Source: Steinernema hermaphroditum
Lineage: Eukaryota; Nematoda; Chromadorea; Rhabditida; Steinernematidae
NCBI GenBank assembly: GCA_030435675.1
Contig: CM059625.1
Span: 8,308,001 to 8,372,000 of the forward strand
Reading direction: 5' to 3'
Length of the DNA: 64,000 bases
This document shows, piece by piece, positions 11,398 through 23,200 of the stretch. The translations under genes were made by a program, and so were the position numbers. Each line of letters opens with the position of its first letter. Position 1 is the first letter of the stretch. Below the pieces are notes generated by a model. The model saw only the letters and a list, made by a program, of their open reading frames with translations. It was not told the DNA's origin and did no database searches.

Positions 11398-12338
11398 AGG
11401 CACTTCTGTTGACGGAATCTGACCGTCTACGAGGCATCTCTACGCGGGAAACGTCTCGGAGGCACTTCTGTTGGGGGAATCTGACACTCTTCGAGGCACC
11501 TCTACACGGGAAACGCCTCGGAGGCACTTCTGTTGGTGGAACCTCACTCTCTACGAGGCACCTCTACACGGGAAACGCCTCAGAGGCACTTCTGTTGGGG
11601 GAATCTGACACTCTTCGAGGCACCTCTACACGGGAAACGCCTCAGAGGCACTTCTGTTGGGGGAATCTGACACTCTTCGAGGCACCTCTACACGGGAAAC
11701 GCCTCAGAGGCACTTCTTTTGGGGGAATCTGACACTCTAAGAGGAACATCTGCACGGGAAACGCCTCGTAGGCACTTCTGTTTGTTGGATCTGACTCTCT
11801 ACGAAGCATCTCTACGCGGGAAACGTCGCGGAGGCACTTCTGTTGGGGGAATCTGACACTCTACGAGGCATCTCTACGCGGGAAACGCCTCGGAGGCACT
11901 TCTGTTGGGGGAATCTGACACTCTAAGAGGAACATCTGCACGGGAAACGCCTCGTAGGCACTTCTGTTTGTTGGATCTGACTCTCTACGAGGCATCTCTA
12001 CGCGGGAAAGGCCTCGGAGGCACTTCTGTTGGGGGAATCTGACACTCTTCGAGGCACCTCTACACGGGAAACGCCTCGGAGGCACTTCTGTTTCTTGGAT
12101 CTGACACTCTTCGAGGCACCTCTACACGGGAAACGCCTCGGAGGCACTTCTGTTTGTTGGATCTGACACTCTTCGAGGCACCTCTACACGGGAAACGCCT
12201 CGGAGGCACTTCTGTTTGTTGGATCTGACACTCTTCGAGGCACCTCTACACGGGAAACGCCTCAGAGACACTTCTGTTTCTTGGATCTGACACTCTTCGA
12301 GGCACCTCTACACGGGAAACGCCTCGGAGGCACTTCTG
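11398..12338 (+). repeat. 62-bp tandem repeat, array 2 (about 15 units)
   Basis: Same repeat family as array 1 but a different mix of unit types, dominated by TTGGGGGAATCTGACACTC followed by TTCGAGGCACCTCTACACGG. The left edge is fused to the copy B 5' flank and the right edge to a truncated exon of copy C. Several unit types (AAGAGGAACATCTGCACGG, then TTTGTTGG...TCTACGCGG) follow one another in a fixed order that returns in array 3. Confidence 0.95.
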
Positions 12339-12346
12339 AACGTCAA

Positions 12347-14086
12347 GTCAAGAACGTGCTTCTTGTATTTTTGGAAGTACTTGCAAAAATCAAAACCATT
12401 TTTAGCTGTACTGGGACAGTCAGGGTCGTAGGGATCAATGCAATATCGGTCGATATAGCCTTGACCGATCCCCGACTAAACGATATAAACAGTAACAATA
12501 CTGAATTTGCATGTTACCATTTTAAACGAAGAAGACAGAGTGCCCATATGATCATCGGCAATGCTCTCAAACAACTTAACAAGGTCTTGCGGATTGAACG
12601 TGGACCATGAAACTGGCAAGTCGTGTGAAGTATTAAAGAGATACGAAATGTACCTCAACTCCCTAAAATAAGTAAAACGTGTACCGATCTACTTGTCACG
12701 ATAGCGTACTCGGAAGTTATAGGTGGATCAGGACCAATGGGCTTCCCACCTTCCCAAAAGCAGTCCAAAGGTGTTATCCATACACAAGGCATGAGCTTCT
12801 CTAGCACAGGAGCGTAATCTCGAATATCTGAAGTCATTTTTGCTGGATCAATACCGCCGGGTTTGAAGCAAATATCTCGAAGGGTCCAATTGCTAAAACT
12901 CGAAATGGTAGCACAGCAACAATATCACAATACACATACAATCCGTCAACGTTGACAGCGAGTCCTGCAATTTCAGAGACAAGATCAACATGTCGTAAGA
13001 GACCATCGCTAGTCAAAATGTTTTCGTCGCCCCTTTCCACGGTTTGAACAACGGCCTGAAGAGAGCGAACAGTGATAAAATTTAAGAGGGCTTAAATACC
13101 TGGTATCCACCTTCCGATGGTTTCTCTTGGGCAAGATTTGCTAACTTTTCATCTGTGTGTTCACGTATCCAATGAAGGTCATCAGATTATGTCCAATTTG
13201 CTTTACCATACTTCGTCTCCATATTGGAGAGATAAGTTAGCTCCGCATCTAAGCGTCCACCCTTTAAACAAATGCGCAGTTCAAAGAGCATGAATATTTC
13301 ACGGCGCAACTTACTGACAACCCACAATTTGACAATATCAGTTTCGATCTTCACATACTGCAATACGTAACACGACAATGAAAACAACTCCAGGATGGAA
13401 CTAATCACAAAGCACGGCTTCCTTTGAATGTAACATTCAAGCCAAAAGAGACAGCGCTGGAGAAAACTGCGCGAATAGAGCGCCGCCTTGCTCCCGTATG
13501 CTTTTCCCTAAATTGCTTTCTGGATCACCTTTCATGAAGTTAGTACAAACCCGTTGAATCTGTTGAAGCGTCATGTCCGCGTCGCACCATGTTGGGCGCT
13601 GGGCGAACTCTCGCTTCCATTTTTCCGAATAATCACCTGAATCCGAATTCCCTATCAGCAGCTTATCAAGGCACTAAAGGGACGAATAAATTCGAGATTT
13701 TAAAATGAAAGTGCATGCACTCACGTCAACGCCACCGGGACTCTGTAGACGGACAAACTCTTCACCAGCAAAATCGCCATTTCTACTTCCTAAGTTCAAA
13801 AGACGTTGTGTAGATCTACTGTTGTGTGCACCACCAGATACCACACTTCGTTCTGCACCAGGAGGTTCGTTGTGTTAGCATCCCAAGGCAGATCTTTTTG
13901 CCCTGACAGTCTGAAATCGGAAAAAACTTAGCACATATTCAGCATACCCATATCAAAATCAAAACAATATCCAATATAGAATAGAGCAAATGTGGTTGAA
14001 ATAATAAATAGCGCGCGAGGAATCGCAAAGCACTCCACGAATACAATCGCCAATCGTGCTTGATAGCTTTGTCGAATACAAGAAAA
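12347..14086 (-). pseudogene. Patched copy C, 5' exons only, truncated and with stop
   Basis: Homologous to copy A 2692-4433. Exons by homology: 14086-13948 (tentative), 13910-13725, 13673-13551, 13507-13315, 13263-13100, 13055-12940, 12892-12700, 12658-12518, 12475-12347 (truncated inside the exon after YKKHVLD). It carries the same TAA as copy B (13187-13189). The five-A run is intact, but two bases are lost in the exon 13910-13725 near 13870 (TTCGTTGTGTTAGC against TTCGTTGCGTGTTAGC). Left of about 12836 it matches copy A almost perfectly; to the right it mostly carries copy B variants. No sterol-sensing domain or 3' half follows, so a functional protein is unlikely. Confidence 0.88.
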
Positions 14087-14407
14087 CTATACGCGGATTG
14101 AAATAGTGAAAAAATCACCCGTTACCGGAAGAGCATGGAATCATGCTGCAGAAAATGTGGATTTTCGGCTCAACCCGAGTACAACTCTGGTGCTAGAAAT
14201 AAATCTTTCCGAGCGAATTAGAATTTGACGTGACACATATGCAATCACCGAACACAAAACCGCCCAATATTGCAAAGATTGGGAGTGCGATGAGCGAACG
14301 CACGAAGTTCGCATGTTCGGTCATCGTTTTCAAGGCGCTGGTTCAGATTTCTCGGTCTCGCCGCGTGATGTTAAGGCCAAGTGTGTTCCGGTATAAATGC
14401 GTCCTAT
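14087..14407 (-). other. 5' flank of Patched copy C
   Basis: Same flank as copy B, also lacking the 83-bp segment, and ending at the same GCGTCCTAT before the repeat array. No gene is seen. Confidence 0.5.
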
Positions 14408-17400
14408 AGGCACTTCTGTTGACGGAATCTGACCCTCTACGAGGCATCTCTACGCGGGAAACGCCTCGTAGGCACTTCTGTTTGTTGGATCTGACTCTCT
14501 ACGAGGCATCTCTACGCGGGAAACGCCTCGGAGGCACTTCTGTTGGGGGAATCTGACACTCTTCGAGGCACCTCTACACGGGAAACGCCTCAGAGGCACT
14601 TCTGTTGGGGGAATCTGACACTCTTCGAGGCACCTCTACACGGGAAACGCCTCAGAGGCACTTCTTTTGGGGGAATCTGACACTCTAAGAGGAACATCTG
14701 CACGGGAAACGCCTCGTAGGCACTTCTGTTTGTTGGATCTGACTCTCTACGAAGCATCTCTACGCGGGAAACGCCTCGGAGGCACTTCTGTTGGGGGAAT
14801 CTGACACTCTAAGAGGAACATCTGCACGGGAAACGCCTCGTAGGCACTTCTGTTTGTTGGATCTGACTCTCTACGAGGCATCTCTACGCGGGAAACGCCT
14901 CGGAGGCACTTCTGTTGGGGGAATCTGACACTCTTCGAGGCACCTCTACACGGGAAACGCCTCAGAGGCACTTCTGTTGGGGGAATCTGACACTCTTCGA
15001 GGCACCTCTACACGGGAAACGCCTCAGAGGCACTTCTGTTGGGGGAATCTGACTCTCTACGAGGCATCTCTACGCGGGAAACGCCTCGGAGGCACTTCTG
15101 TTGGGGGAATCTGACACTCTTCGAGGCACCTCTACACGGGAAAAGCCCCAGAGGCACTTTTTTTGGGGGAATCTGACACTCTAAGAGGAACATCTGCACG
15201 GGAAACGCCTCGTAGGCACTTCTGTTTGTTGGATCTGACTCTCTACGAAGCATCTCTACGCGGGAAACGCCTCGGAGGCACTTCTGTTGGGGGAATCTGA
15301 CACTCTTCGAGGCACCTCTACACGGGAAACGCCTCAGAGGCACTTCTTTTGGGGGAATCTGACACTCTAAGAGGAACATCTGCACGGGAAACGCCTCGTA
15401 GGCACTTCTGTTTGTTGGATCTGACTCTCTGCGAGGCATCTCTACGCGGGAAACGCCTCGGACGCACTTCTGTTGGGGGAATCTGACACTCTTCGAGGCA
15501 CCTCTACACGGGAAACGCCTCAGAGGCACTTCTGTTGGGGGAATCTGACACTCTTCGAGGCACCTCTACACGGGAAACGCCTCAGAGGCACTTCTGTTGG
15601 GGGAATCTGACACTCTTCGAGGCACCTCTACACGGGAAACGCCTCGGAGGCACTTCTTTTGGGGGAATCTGACACTCTAAGAGGAACATCTGCACGGGAA
15701 ACGCCTCGTAGGCACTTCTGTTTGTTGGATCTGACTCTCTGCGAGGCATCTCTACGCGGGAAACGCCTCGGAGGCACTTCTGTTGGGGGAATCTGACACT
15801 CTTCGAGGCACCTCTACACGGGAAACGCCTCAGAGGCACTTCTGTTGGGGGAATCTGACACTCTTCGAGGCACCTCTACACGGGAAACGCCTCAGAGGCA
15901 CTTCTGTTGGGGCGAATCTGACACTCTTCGAGGCACCTCTACACGGGAAACGCCTCAGAGGCACTTCTGTTGGGGGAATCTGACACTCTTCGAGGCACCT
16001 CTACACGGGAAACGCCTCAGAGGCACTTCTGTTGGGGGAATCTGACACTCTTCGAGGCACCTCTACACGGGAAACGCCTCAGAGGCACTTCTGTTGGGGG
16101 AATCTGACACTCTTCGAGGCACCTCTACACGGGAAACGCCTCAGAGGCACTTCTGTTGGGGGAATCTGACACTCTTCGAGGCACCTCTACACGGGAAACG
16201 CCTCAGAGGCACTTCTGTTGGGGGAATCTGACACTCTTCGAGGCACCTCTACACGGGAAACGCCTCAGAGGCACTTCTGTTGGGGGAATCTGACTCTCTA
16301 CGAGGCATCTCTACGCGGGAAACGCCTCGGAGGCACTTCTGTTGGTGGAATCTGACTCTCTACGATGCATCTCTACGCGGGAAACGCCTCGGAGGCACTT
16401 CTGTTGGGGGAATCTGACACTCTTCGAGGCACCTCTACACGGGAAACGCCTCGGAGGCACTTCTTTTGGGGGAATCTGACACTCTAAGAGGAACATCTGC
16501 ACGGGAAACGCCTCGTAGGCACTTCTGTTTGTTGGATCTGACTCTCTACGAGGCATCTCTACGCGGGAAACGCCTCGGAGGCACTTCTGTTGGGGGAATC
16601 TGACACTCTTCGAGGCACCTCTACACGGGAAACGCCTCGTAGGCACTTCTGTTGGTGGAATCTGACTCTCTACGATGCATCTCTACGCGGGAAACGCCTC
16701 GGAGGCACTTCTGTTGGGGGAATCTGACTCTCTACGATGCATCTCTACGCGGGAAACGCCTCGGAGGCACTTCTGTTGGTGGAATCTGACTCTCTACGAT
16801 GCATCTCTACGCGGGAAACGCCTCGGAGGCACTTCTGTTGGGGGAATCTGACACTCTTCGAGGCACCTCTACACGGGAAACGCGTCGGAGGCACTTCTTT
16901 TGGGGGAATCTGACACTCTAAGAGGAACATCTGCACGGGAAACGCCTCGTAGGCACTTCTGTTTGTTGGATCTGACTCTCTACGAGGCATCTCTACGCGG
17001 GAAACGCCTCGGAGGCACTTCTGTTGGGGGAATCTGACACTCTTCGAGGCACCTCTACACGGGAAACGCCTCAGAGGCACTTCTGTTGGGGGAATCTGAC
17101 ACTCTTCGAGGCACCTCTACACGGGAAACGCCTCAGAGGCACTTCTGTTGGGGGAATCTGACTCTCTACGAGGCATCTCTACGCGGGAAACGCCTCGGAG
17201 GCACTTCTGTTTGTTGGATCTGACTTTCTACGAGGCATCTCTACGCGGGAAACGCTTCGGAGGCACTTCTGTTGGTGGAATCTGACTCTCTACGAGGCAC
17301 CTCTGCACGGGAAACGCCTGGGAGGCACTTCTGTTGAGGGAATCTGACCCTCTAAGAGGAACATCTGCACGGGAAACGCCTCGTAGGCACTTCTGTTGGT

Positions 17401-17520
17401 GGAATCTGACACTCTTCGAGGCACCTCTGCAAGGGAAACGCCTCGGAGGCACTTCTGTTGGTGGGACCTGACCCTCTTCGAGGCACCTCTGCACGGGAAA
17501 CGCTTCGGAGGCACTTATGT
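14408..17520 (+). repeat. 62-bp tandem repeat, array 3 (about 50 units)
   Basis: Longest array of the 62-bp family. Unit types recur in order: one with TTCGAGGCACCTCTACACGG, one with AAGAGGAACATCTGCACGG and one with TTTGTTGG...CATCTCTACGCGG, making a loose three-unit (186-bp) higher-order repeat. A run of near-identical TTCGAGGCACC units occupies about 15780-16280. Apparent minus-strand open frames with a 62-residue period simply reflect three units read in three phases. The array ends in GCACTTATGTTGG, which runs directly into the satellite. Confidence 0.95.
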
Positions 17521-17522
17521 TG

Positions 17523-18670
17523 GTTGGGGACTCGACGTATCGGAGGTAGGGCATCGAGACATATAGACAGATTCCCTGTCTGAATAGCTGACGCTTCGGA
17601 CGAAGCATGTCGAGGTTGGGGACTCGACGCTTCGAAGGTAGGGCATCGAGACATATAGACAGATTCCCTGTGTGAAGAGCTGACGCTTCGGACGAAGGGT
17701 ATCGAGGTTGGGGACTCGACGCTTCTAAAGTAGGGCATCGAGGTTGGGGGCTCGACGCATCGGAGGTAGGGCATCGAGACATATAGACAGATTTCGTGTC
17801 TGAAGAGCTGACGCTTCGGACGAATCGTGTCGAGGTTGGGGACTCGACGCTTCGAAGGTAGGGCATCGAGGTTGGGGGCTCGACGCTTCGGAGGAAGGGC
17901 ATCGAGACATAAAGACAGATTCCCTGTCTGAATAGCTGACGCTTCGGACGAAGCGTGTGGAGGTTGGCGACTCGAGGGATCGGAGGTAGGGCATCGAGAC
18001 GTATAGACAGATTTCGTGTCTGAAGAGCTGACGCTTCGGACGAATCGTGTCGAGGTTGGGGACTCGACACTTCGAAGGTAGGGCATCGAGACATATAGAC
18101 AGATTCCCTGTGTGAAGAGCTGACGCTTCGGACGAAGGGTATCGAGGTTGGGGACTCGACGCTTCTAAAGTAGGGCATCGAGGTTGGGGGCTCGACGCTT
18201 CGGAGGAAGGGCATCGAGACATATAAACAGATTCCCTGTCTGAATAGCTGACGTTTCGGACGAAGGGCATCGAGGTTTGGGACTCGACGCTTCGAAGGTA
18301 GGGCATCGAGGTTGGGGGCTCGACGCATCGGAGGTAGGGCATCGAGACATATAGACAGATTCCCTGTCTGAATAGCTGACGCTTCGGACAAAGCGTGTCG
18401 AGGTTGGCGACTCGAGGGATCGGAGGTAGGGCATCGAGGTTTGGGACTCGACGCTTCGAAGGTAGGGCATCGAGGTTGGGGGCTCGACGCATCGGAGGTA
18501 GGGCATCGAGACATATAGACAGATTTCGTGTCTGAAGAGCTGACGCTTCGGACGAATCGTGTCGAGGTTGGGGACTCGACACTTCGAAGGTAGGGCATCG
18601 AGGTTGGGGGCTCGACGCTTCGGAGGAAGGGCATCGAGACATAAAGACAGATTCCCTGTCTGAATAGCTG
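17523..18670 (+). repeat. Satellite, left-edge block with diverged units
   Basis: First part of the 92/128-bp satellite. Units here carry variants rare in the interior: AGATTTCGTGTCTG instead of AGATTCCCTGTCTG, GAATCGTGTCGAG, CTTCTAAAGTAGG and CATAAAGACAG. The block starts at a GTTGG shared with the end of the 62-bp array and stops at the transposon remnant, within the GAATAGCTGA part of a unit. Confidence 0.95.
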
Positions 18671-18875
18671 ACCGAAACCAGCACGTGGAGTGCCAATTTT
18701 TGTTTCTAGTGAACGGGTAGGGCTCTGTAATAGGGATGTCGCGCTCGCCGGTCGTAGCTGCGCGCGAGAAGCACTTGATAGCGCGCATTGGTTCCATGTC
18801 TACGATAGATTGTAAGAGGTTCGTGGAGAATTCTGCAGAATTTTCAGTTGAATTGCCGTCGAAGTGCAATGAATC
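18671..18875 (+). repeat. Left 205-bp arm of transposon inverted repeat
   Basis: Exact reverse complement of 19277-19481; it begins ACCGAAACCAGC and ends AGTGCAATGAATC. It abuts satellite directly on its left, so the outer terminal sequence expected of a Tc element is missing on this side. Confidence 0.95.
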
Positions 18876-19276
18876 GCGTGCGAAGCGGAAGTCAGTGGTC
18901 AAGCAGCACGTTTTGATAATCATTTGAACCGATTTGCGTTGAAACGGGAGCGCTTCAGAGCTTCCCAAACGAACTGAACGCGATCCAAATCAAAACGCTT
19001 CCACAGCTGAAGTTTCCTCCGCAGAATGGACGTTCTTCTCGTTCCAAACACTCCGAAATGTATTCTTCCGTCCAGCAAGCGCTGTTCCATCTGTTCGGAT
19101 CCGAAACAAACAGCTGAAATTGAAAAAATCAAGATCATTCATCAGTTCACATTTGCATACCTGTGTCCAGACTCGACTCAGATTGTTTCTGGCGTAGCCC
19201 AAACGATGCATCTTCTGGGCGGCGGTCAAACAGGGCGCATTCGATCGTTCATTGTTCCATCGTGCATTCCACTCCT
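18876..19276 (-). pseudogene. Tc1/mariner-superfamily transposase fragment, with intron
   Basis: Exon 19276-19161 reads AAQKMHRLGYARNNLSRVWTQ. A 47-bp gt...ag intron (19160-19114) follows, then exon 19113-18876 reads LFVSDPNRW, WTEEYISECLEREERPF, CGGNFSCGSVLIWIAF and SSFGKL. This matches the region around the first catalytic aspartate of Tc1/Tc3-type DDE transposases (KHRL.FAR..L..W...FSDE, then GGGSVMVWGAFS). The expected acidic residue after SD is lost (SDPN). In-frame TGA codons occur at 18955-18957 and 18892-18894; between them SNDYQNVLLDH still fits the family. The N-terminal DNA-binding region and the later catalytic residues are deleted. It is clearly dead. Confidence 0.75.
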
Positions 19277-19879
19277 GATTCATTGCACTTCGACGGCAAT
19301 TCAACTGAAAATTCTGCAGAATTCTCCACGAACCTCTTACAATCTATCGTAGACATGGAACCAATGCGCGCTATCAAGTGCTTCTCGCGCGCAGCTACGA
19401 CCGGCGAGCGCGACATCCCTATTACAGAGCCCTACCCGTTCACTAGAAACAAAAATTGGCACTCCACGTGCTGGTTTCGGTGAACTTCGGAGCCGATCCG
19501 ATGAATCGAGGAGGTGGTCTTGTAAAGCGCTGAAATTGCCGCCTTTTGCTCTCCCAAGAGCTTCGTTCCGCGCGGCACGGTTGATAAACATCTGAATAGA
19601 AGTCAATTAAAAGAAAACAGGCAAAAAAACGCGAGGAAAATAGCGAAAATCACGCGAAATACGGAAGTGACCCTATAATTTTGCACAGGTAAAACGGTAC
19701 ACTGGAAAGTTCTACTTGCCGTAGCCCCCTAATGAGTGCATGTGTTTCCGGGGAAAGTGGCGTTCCCTGCGTTTGAGTGGACGGTCTACCACATGCGCAT
19801 GCCGGTTTCTCCAGGCAGATGCGGAAAGTGACAGAGCCAGAAACACAGCGGGGTGACCCTATAGCTTTGCGCTGCAGTG
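19277..19879 (+). repeat. Right terminal repeat of Tc-like element with two internal direct repeats
   Basis: The inner 205 bp (19277-19481) mirror the left arm. The outer part (19482-19879) has no partner in the window. Two similar motifs, GTGACCCTATAATTTTGC at 19667-19684 and GTGACCCTATAGCTTTGC at 19853-19870, lie 186 bp apart, the second close to the outer end. They resemble the paired transposase-binding sites of long Tc3-type ends. Confidence 0.65.
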
Positions 19880-20259
19880 TATTCAGACAGGGAATCTGTC
19901 TATATGTCTCGATGCCCTACCTCCGATGTGTCGAGCCCCCAACCTCGATGCCCTACCTTCGAAGCGTCGAGTCCCCAACATCGACACGATTCGTCCGAAG
20001 CGTCAGCTATTCAGACACGAAATCTGTCTATATGTCTCGATGCCCTTCCTCCGAAGCGTCGAGCCCCCAACCTCGATGCCCTTCCTCCGAAGAGTCGAGT
20101 CCCCAACCTCGATACCCTTCGTCCGAAGCGTCAGCTATTCAGACAGGGAATCTGTCTATATGTCTCGATGCCCTACCTCCGATGCGTCGAGCCCCCAACC
20201 TCGATGCCCTACCTTCGAAGCGTCGAGTCCCAAACCTCGATGCCCTTCGTCCGAAGCGT
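19880..20259 (-). repeat. Satellite block in inverted orientation
   Basis: About 380 bp of the same satellite written in the opposite direction (TATTCAGACAGGGAATCTGTC, then ATATGTCTCGATGCCC and so on). It begins at the TA bordering the transposon and ends at about 20259 inside TCCGAAGCG, where the sequence flips to GGTTGGGGGCTCGACGC of the main orientation. Confidence 0.92.
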
Positions 20260-23200
20260 TGGGGTTGGGGGCTCGACGCTTCGGAGGAAGGGCATCGAGA
20301 CATATAGACAGATTTCGTGTCTGAATAGCTGACGCTTCGGACGAATCGTGTCGAGGTTGGGGACTCGACGCATCGGAGGTAGGGCATCGAGACATATAGA
20401 CAGATTTCGTGTCTGAAGAGCTGACGCTTCGGACGAATCGTGTCGAGGTTGGGGACTCGACGCTTCGAAGGTAGGGCATCGAGGTTGGGGGCTCGACGCT
20501 TCGGAGGAAGGGCATCGAGACATATAGACAGATTCCCTGTCTGAATAGCTGACGCTTCGGACGAAGCGTGTGGAGGTTGGCGACTCGAGGCATCGGAGGT
20601 AGGGCATCGAGACATATAGACAGATTCCCTGTCTGAAGAGCTGACGCTTCGGACGAACCGTGTCGAGGTTCGGGACTCGACGCTTCGAATGTAGGGCATC
20701 GAGGTTGGGGGCTCGACACATCGGAGGTAGGGCATCGAGACATATAGACAGATTCCCTGTCTGAATAGCTGACGCTTCGGACGAAGGGCATCGAGGTTTG
20801 GGACTCGACGCTTCGAAGGTAGGGCATCCAGGTTGGGGGCTCGACGCATCGGAGGTAGGGCATCGAGACATATAGACAGATTCCCTGTCTGAATAGCTGA
20901 CGCTTCGGACGAAGCGTGTCGAGGTTGGGGACTCGAGGCATCGGAGGAAGGGCATCGAGACATATAGACAGATTCCCTGTCTGAAGAGCTGACGCTTCGG
21001 ACGAAGGGTATCGAGGTTGGGGACTCGACTCTTCGGAGGAAGGGCATCGAGGTTGGGGGCTCGACGCTTCGGAGGAAGGGCATCGAGACATATAGACAGA
21101 TTCCCTGTCTGAATAGCTGACGCTTCGGACGAAGCGTGTCGAGGTTGGCGACTCGAGGCATCGGAGGTAGGGCATCGAGACATATAGACAGATTTCGTGT
21201 CTGAATAGCTGACGCTTCGGACGAAGCGTGTCGAGGTTGGGGACTCGACGCTTCGAAGGTAGGGCATCGAGACATATAGACAGATTCCCTGTCTGAAGAG
21301 CTGACGCTTCGGACGAAGGGTATCGAGGTTGGGGACTCGACGCTTCGAAAGTAGGGCATCGAGGTTGGGGGCTCGACGCATCGGAGGTAGGGCATCGAGA
21401 CATATAGACAGATTTCGTGTCTGAAGAGCTGACGCTTCGGACGAATCGTGTCGAGGTTGGGGACTCGACGCTTCGAAGGTAGGGCATCGAGGTTGGGGGC
21501 TCGACGCTTCGGAGGAAGGGCATCGAGACATATAGACAGATTCCCTGTCTGAATAGCTGACGCTTCGGACGAAGCGTGTCGAGGTTGGCGACTCGACGCA
21601 TCGGAGGTAGGGCATCGAGACATATAGACAGATTTCGTGTCTGAAGAGCTGACGCTTCGGACGAAGCGTGTCGAGGTTGGGGACTCGACGCTTCGAAGGT
21701 AGGGCATCGAGGACATATAGACAGATTCCCTGTCTGAAGAGCTGACGCTTCGGACGAAGGGTATCGAGGTTGGGGACTCGACGCTTCGAAAGTAGGGCAT
21801 CGAGGTTGGGGGCTCGACGCATCGGAGGAAGGGCATCGAGACATATAGACAGATTCCCTGTCTGAATAGCTGACGCTTCGGACGAAGGGTATCGAGGTTG
21901 GGGACTCGACGCTTCGAAGGTAGGGCATCGAGGTTGGGGGCTCGACGCATCGGAGGTAGGGCATCGAGACATATAGACAGATTCCCTGTCTGAATAGCTG
22001 ACGCTTCGGACGAAGCGTGTCGAGGTTGGCGACTCGAGGCATCGGAGGTAGGGCATCGAGACATATAGACAGATTCCCTGTCTGAAGAGCTGACGCTTCG
22101 AACGTAGGGCATCGAGGTTGGGGGCTCGACGCATCGGAGGTAGGGCATCGAGACATATAGACAGATTTCGTGTCTGAAGAGCTGACGCTTCGGACGAATC
22201 GTGTCGAGGTTGGGGACTCGACGCTTCGAAGGTAGGGCATCGAGGTTGGGGGCTCGACGCATCGGAGGAAGGGCATCGAGACATATAGACAGATTCCCTG
22301 TCTGAATAGCTGACGCTTCGGACGAAGCGTATCGAGGTTGGGGACTCGACGCTTCGAAGGTAGGGCATCGAGATTGGGGCTCGACGCATCGGAGGTAGGG
22401 CATCGAGACATATAGACAGATTCCCTGTCTGAAGAGCTGACGCTTCGGACGAAGCGGTGTCGAGGTTGGGGACTCGACGCATCGGAGGTAGGGCATCGAG
22501 ACATATAGACAGATTCCCTGTCTGAATAGCTGACGCTTCGGACGAAGGGTATCGAGGTTGGGGACTCGACGCATCGGAGGTAGGGCATCGAGACATATAG
22601 ACAGATTCCCTGTCTGAATAGCTGACGCTTCGGACGAAGCGTGTCGAGGTTGGGGACTCGACGCATCGGAGGTAGGGCGAGGGGGGAGAGCATCGAGACA
22701 TATAGACAGATTCCCTGTCTGAAGAGCTGACGCTTCGGACGAAGGGTATCGAGGTTGGGGACTCGACGCTTCGAAGGTAGGGCATCGAGGTTGGGGGCTC
22801 GACGCATCGGAGGTAGGGCATCGAGACATATAGACAGATTCCCTGTCTGAATAGCTGACGCTTCGGACGAAGGGTATCGAGGTTGGGGACTCGACGCTTC
22901 GAAGGTAGGGCATCGAGGTTGGGGACTCGACGCATCGGAGGTAGGGCATCGAGACATATAGACAGATTCCCTGTCTGAAGAGCTGACGCTTCGGACGAAG
23001 CGTGTCGAGGTTGGGGACTCGACGCTTCGAAGGTAGGGCATCGAGGTTGGGGGCTCGACGCATCGGAGGTAGGGCATCGAGACATATAGACAGATTCCCT
23101 GTCTGAATAGCTGACGCTTCGGACGAAGCGTGTCGAGGTTGGCGACTCGAGGCATCGGAGGTAGGGCATCGAGACATATAGACAGATTCCCTGTCTGAAG

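Larger units (their letters stand above)
18671..19879 (-). mobile_element. Tc1/Tc3-like transposon remnant with long inverted repeats
   Basis: Two 205-bp arms, 18671-18875 and 19277-19481, are exact reverse complements around a 401-bp centre holding a transposase fragment. The right arm continues as single-copy sequence to 19879, ending CTGCAGTG next to TA (19880-19881), the usual Tc1/mariner target. The full right terminal repeat is thus probably about 600 bp and the outer part of the left one is lost. Two copies of GTGACCCTATA followed by an (A/G)(T/C)TTTGC end lie in the right arm. Long terminal repeats with internal transposase-binding sites are known for Tc3 of C. elegans, so a Tc3-like assignment is reasonable but inferred. 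Confidence 0.75.

Noticed and set aside
15008..15529. Open frames with a 62-residue period in the 62-bp arrays (also 7857-8081, 16311-16646, 16745-17080 and similar)
   Set aside because: The period equals three 62-bp units read in three phases, as expected for any stop-poor 62-bp repeat. No start or domain supports translation.
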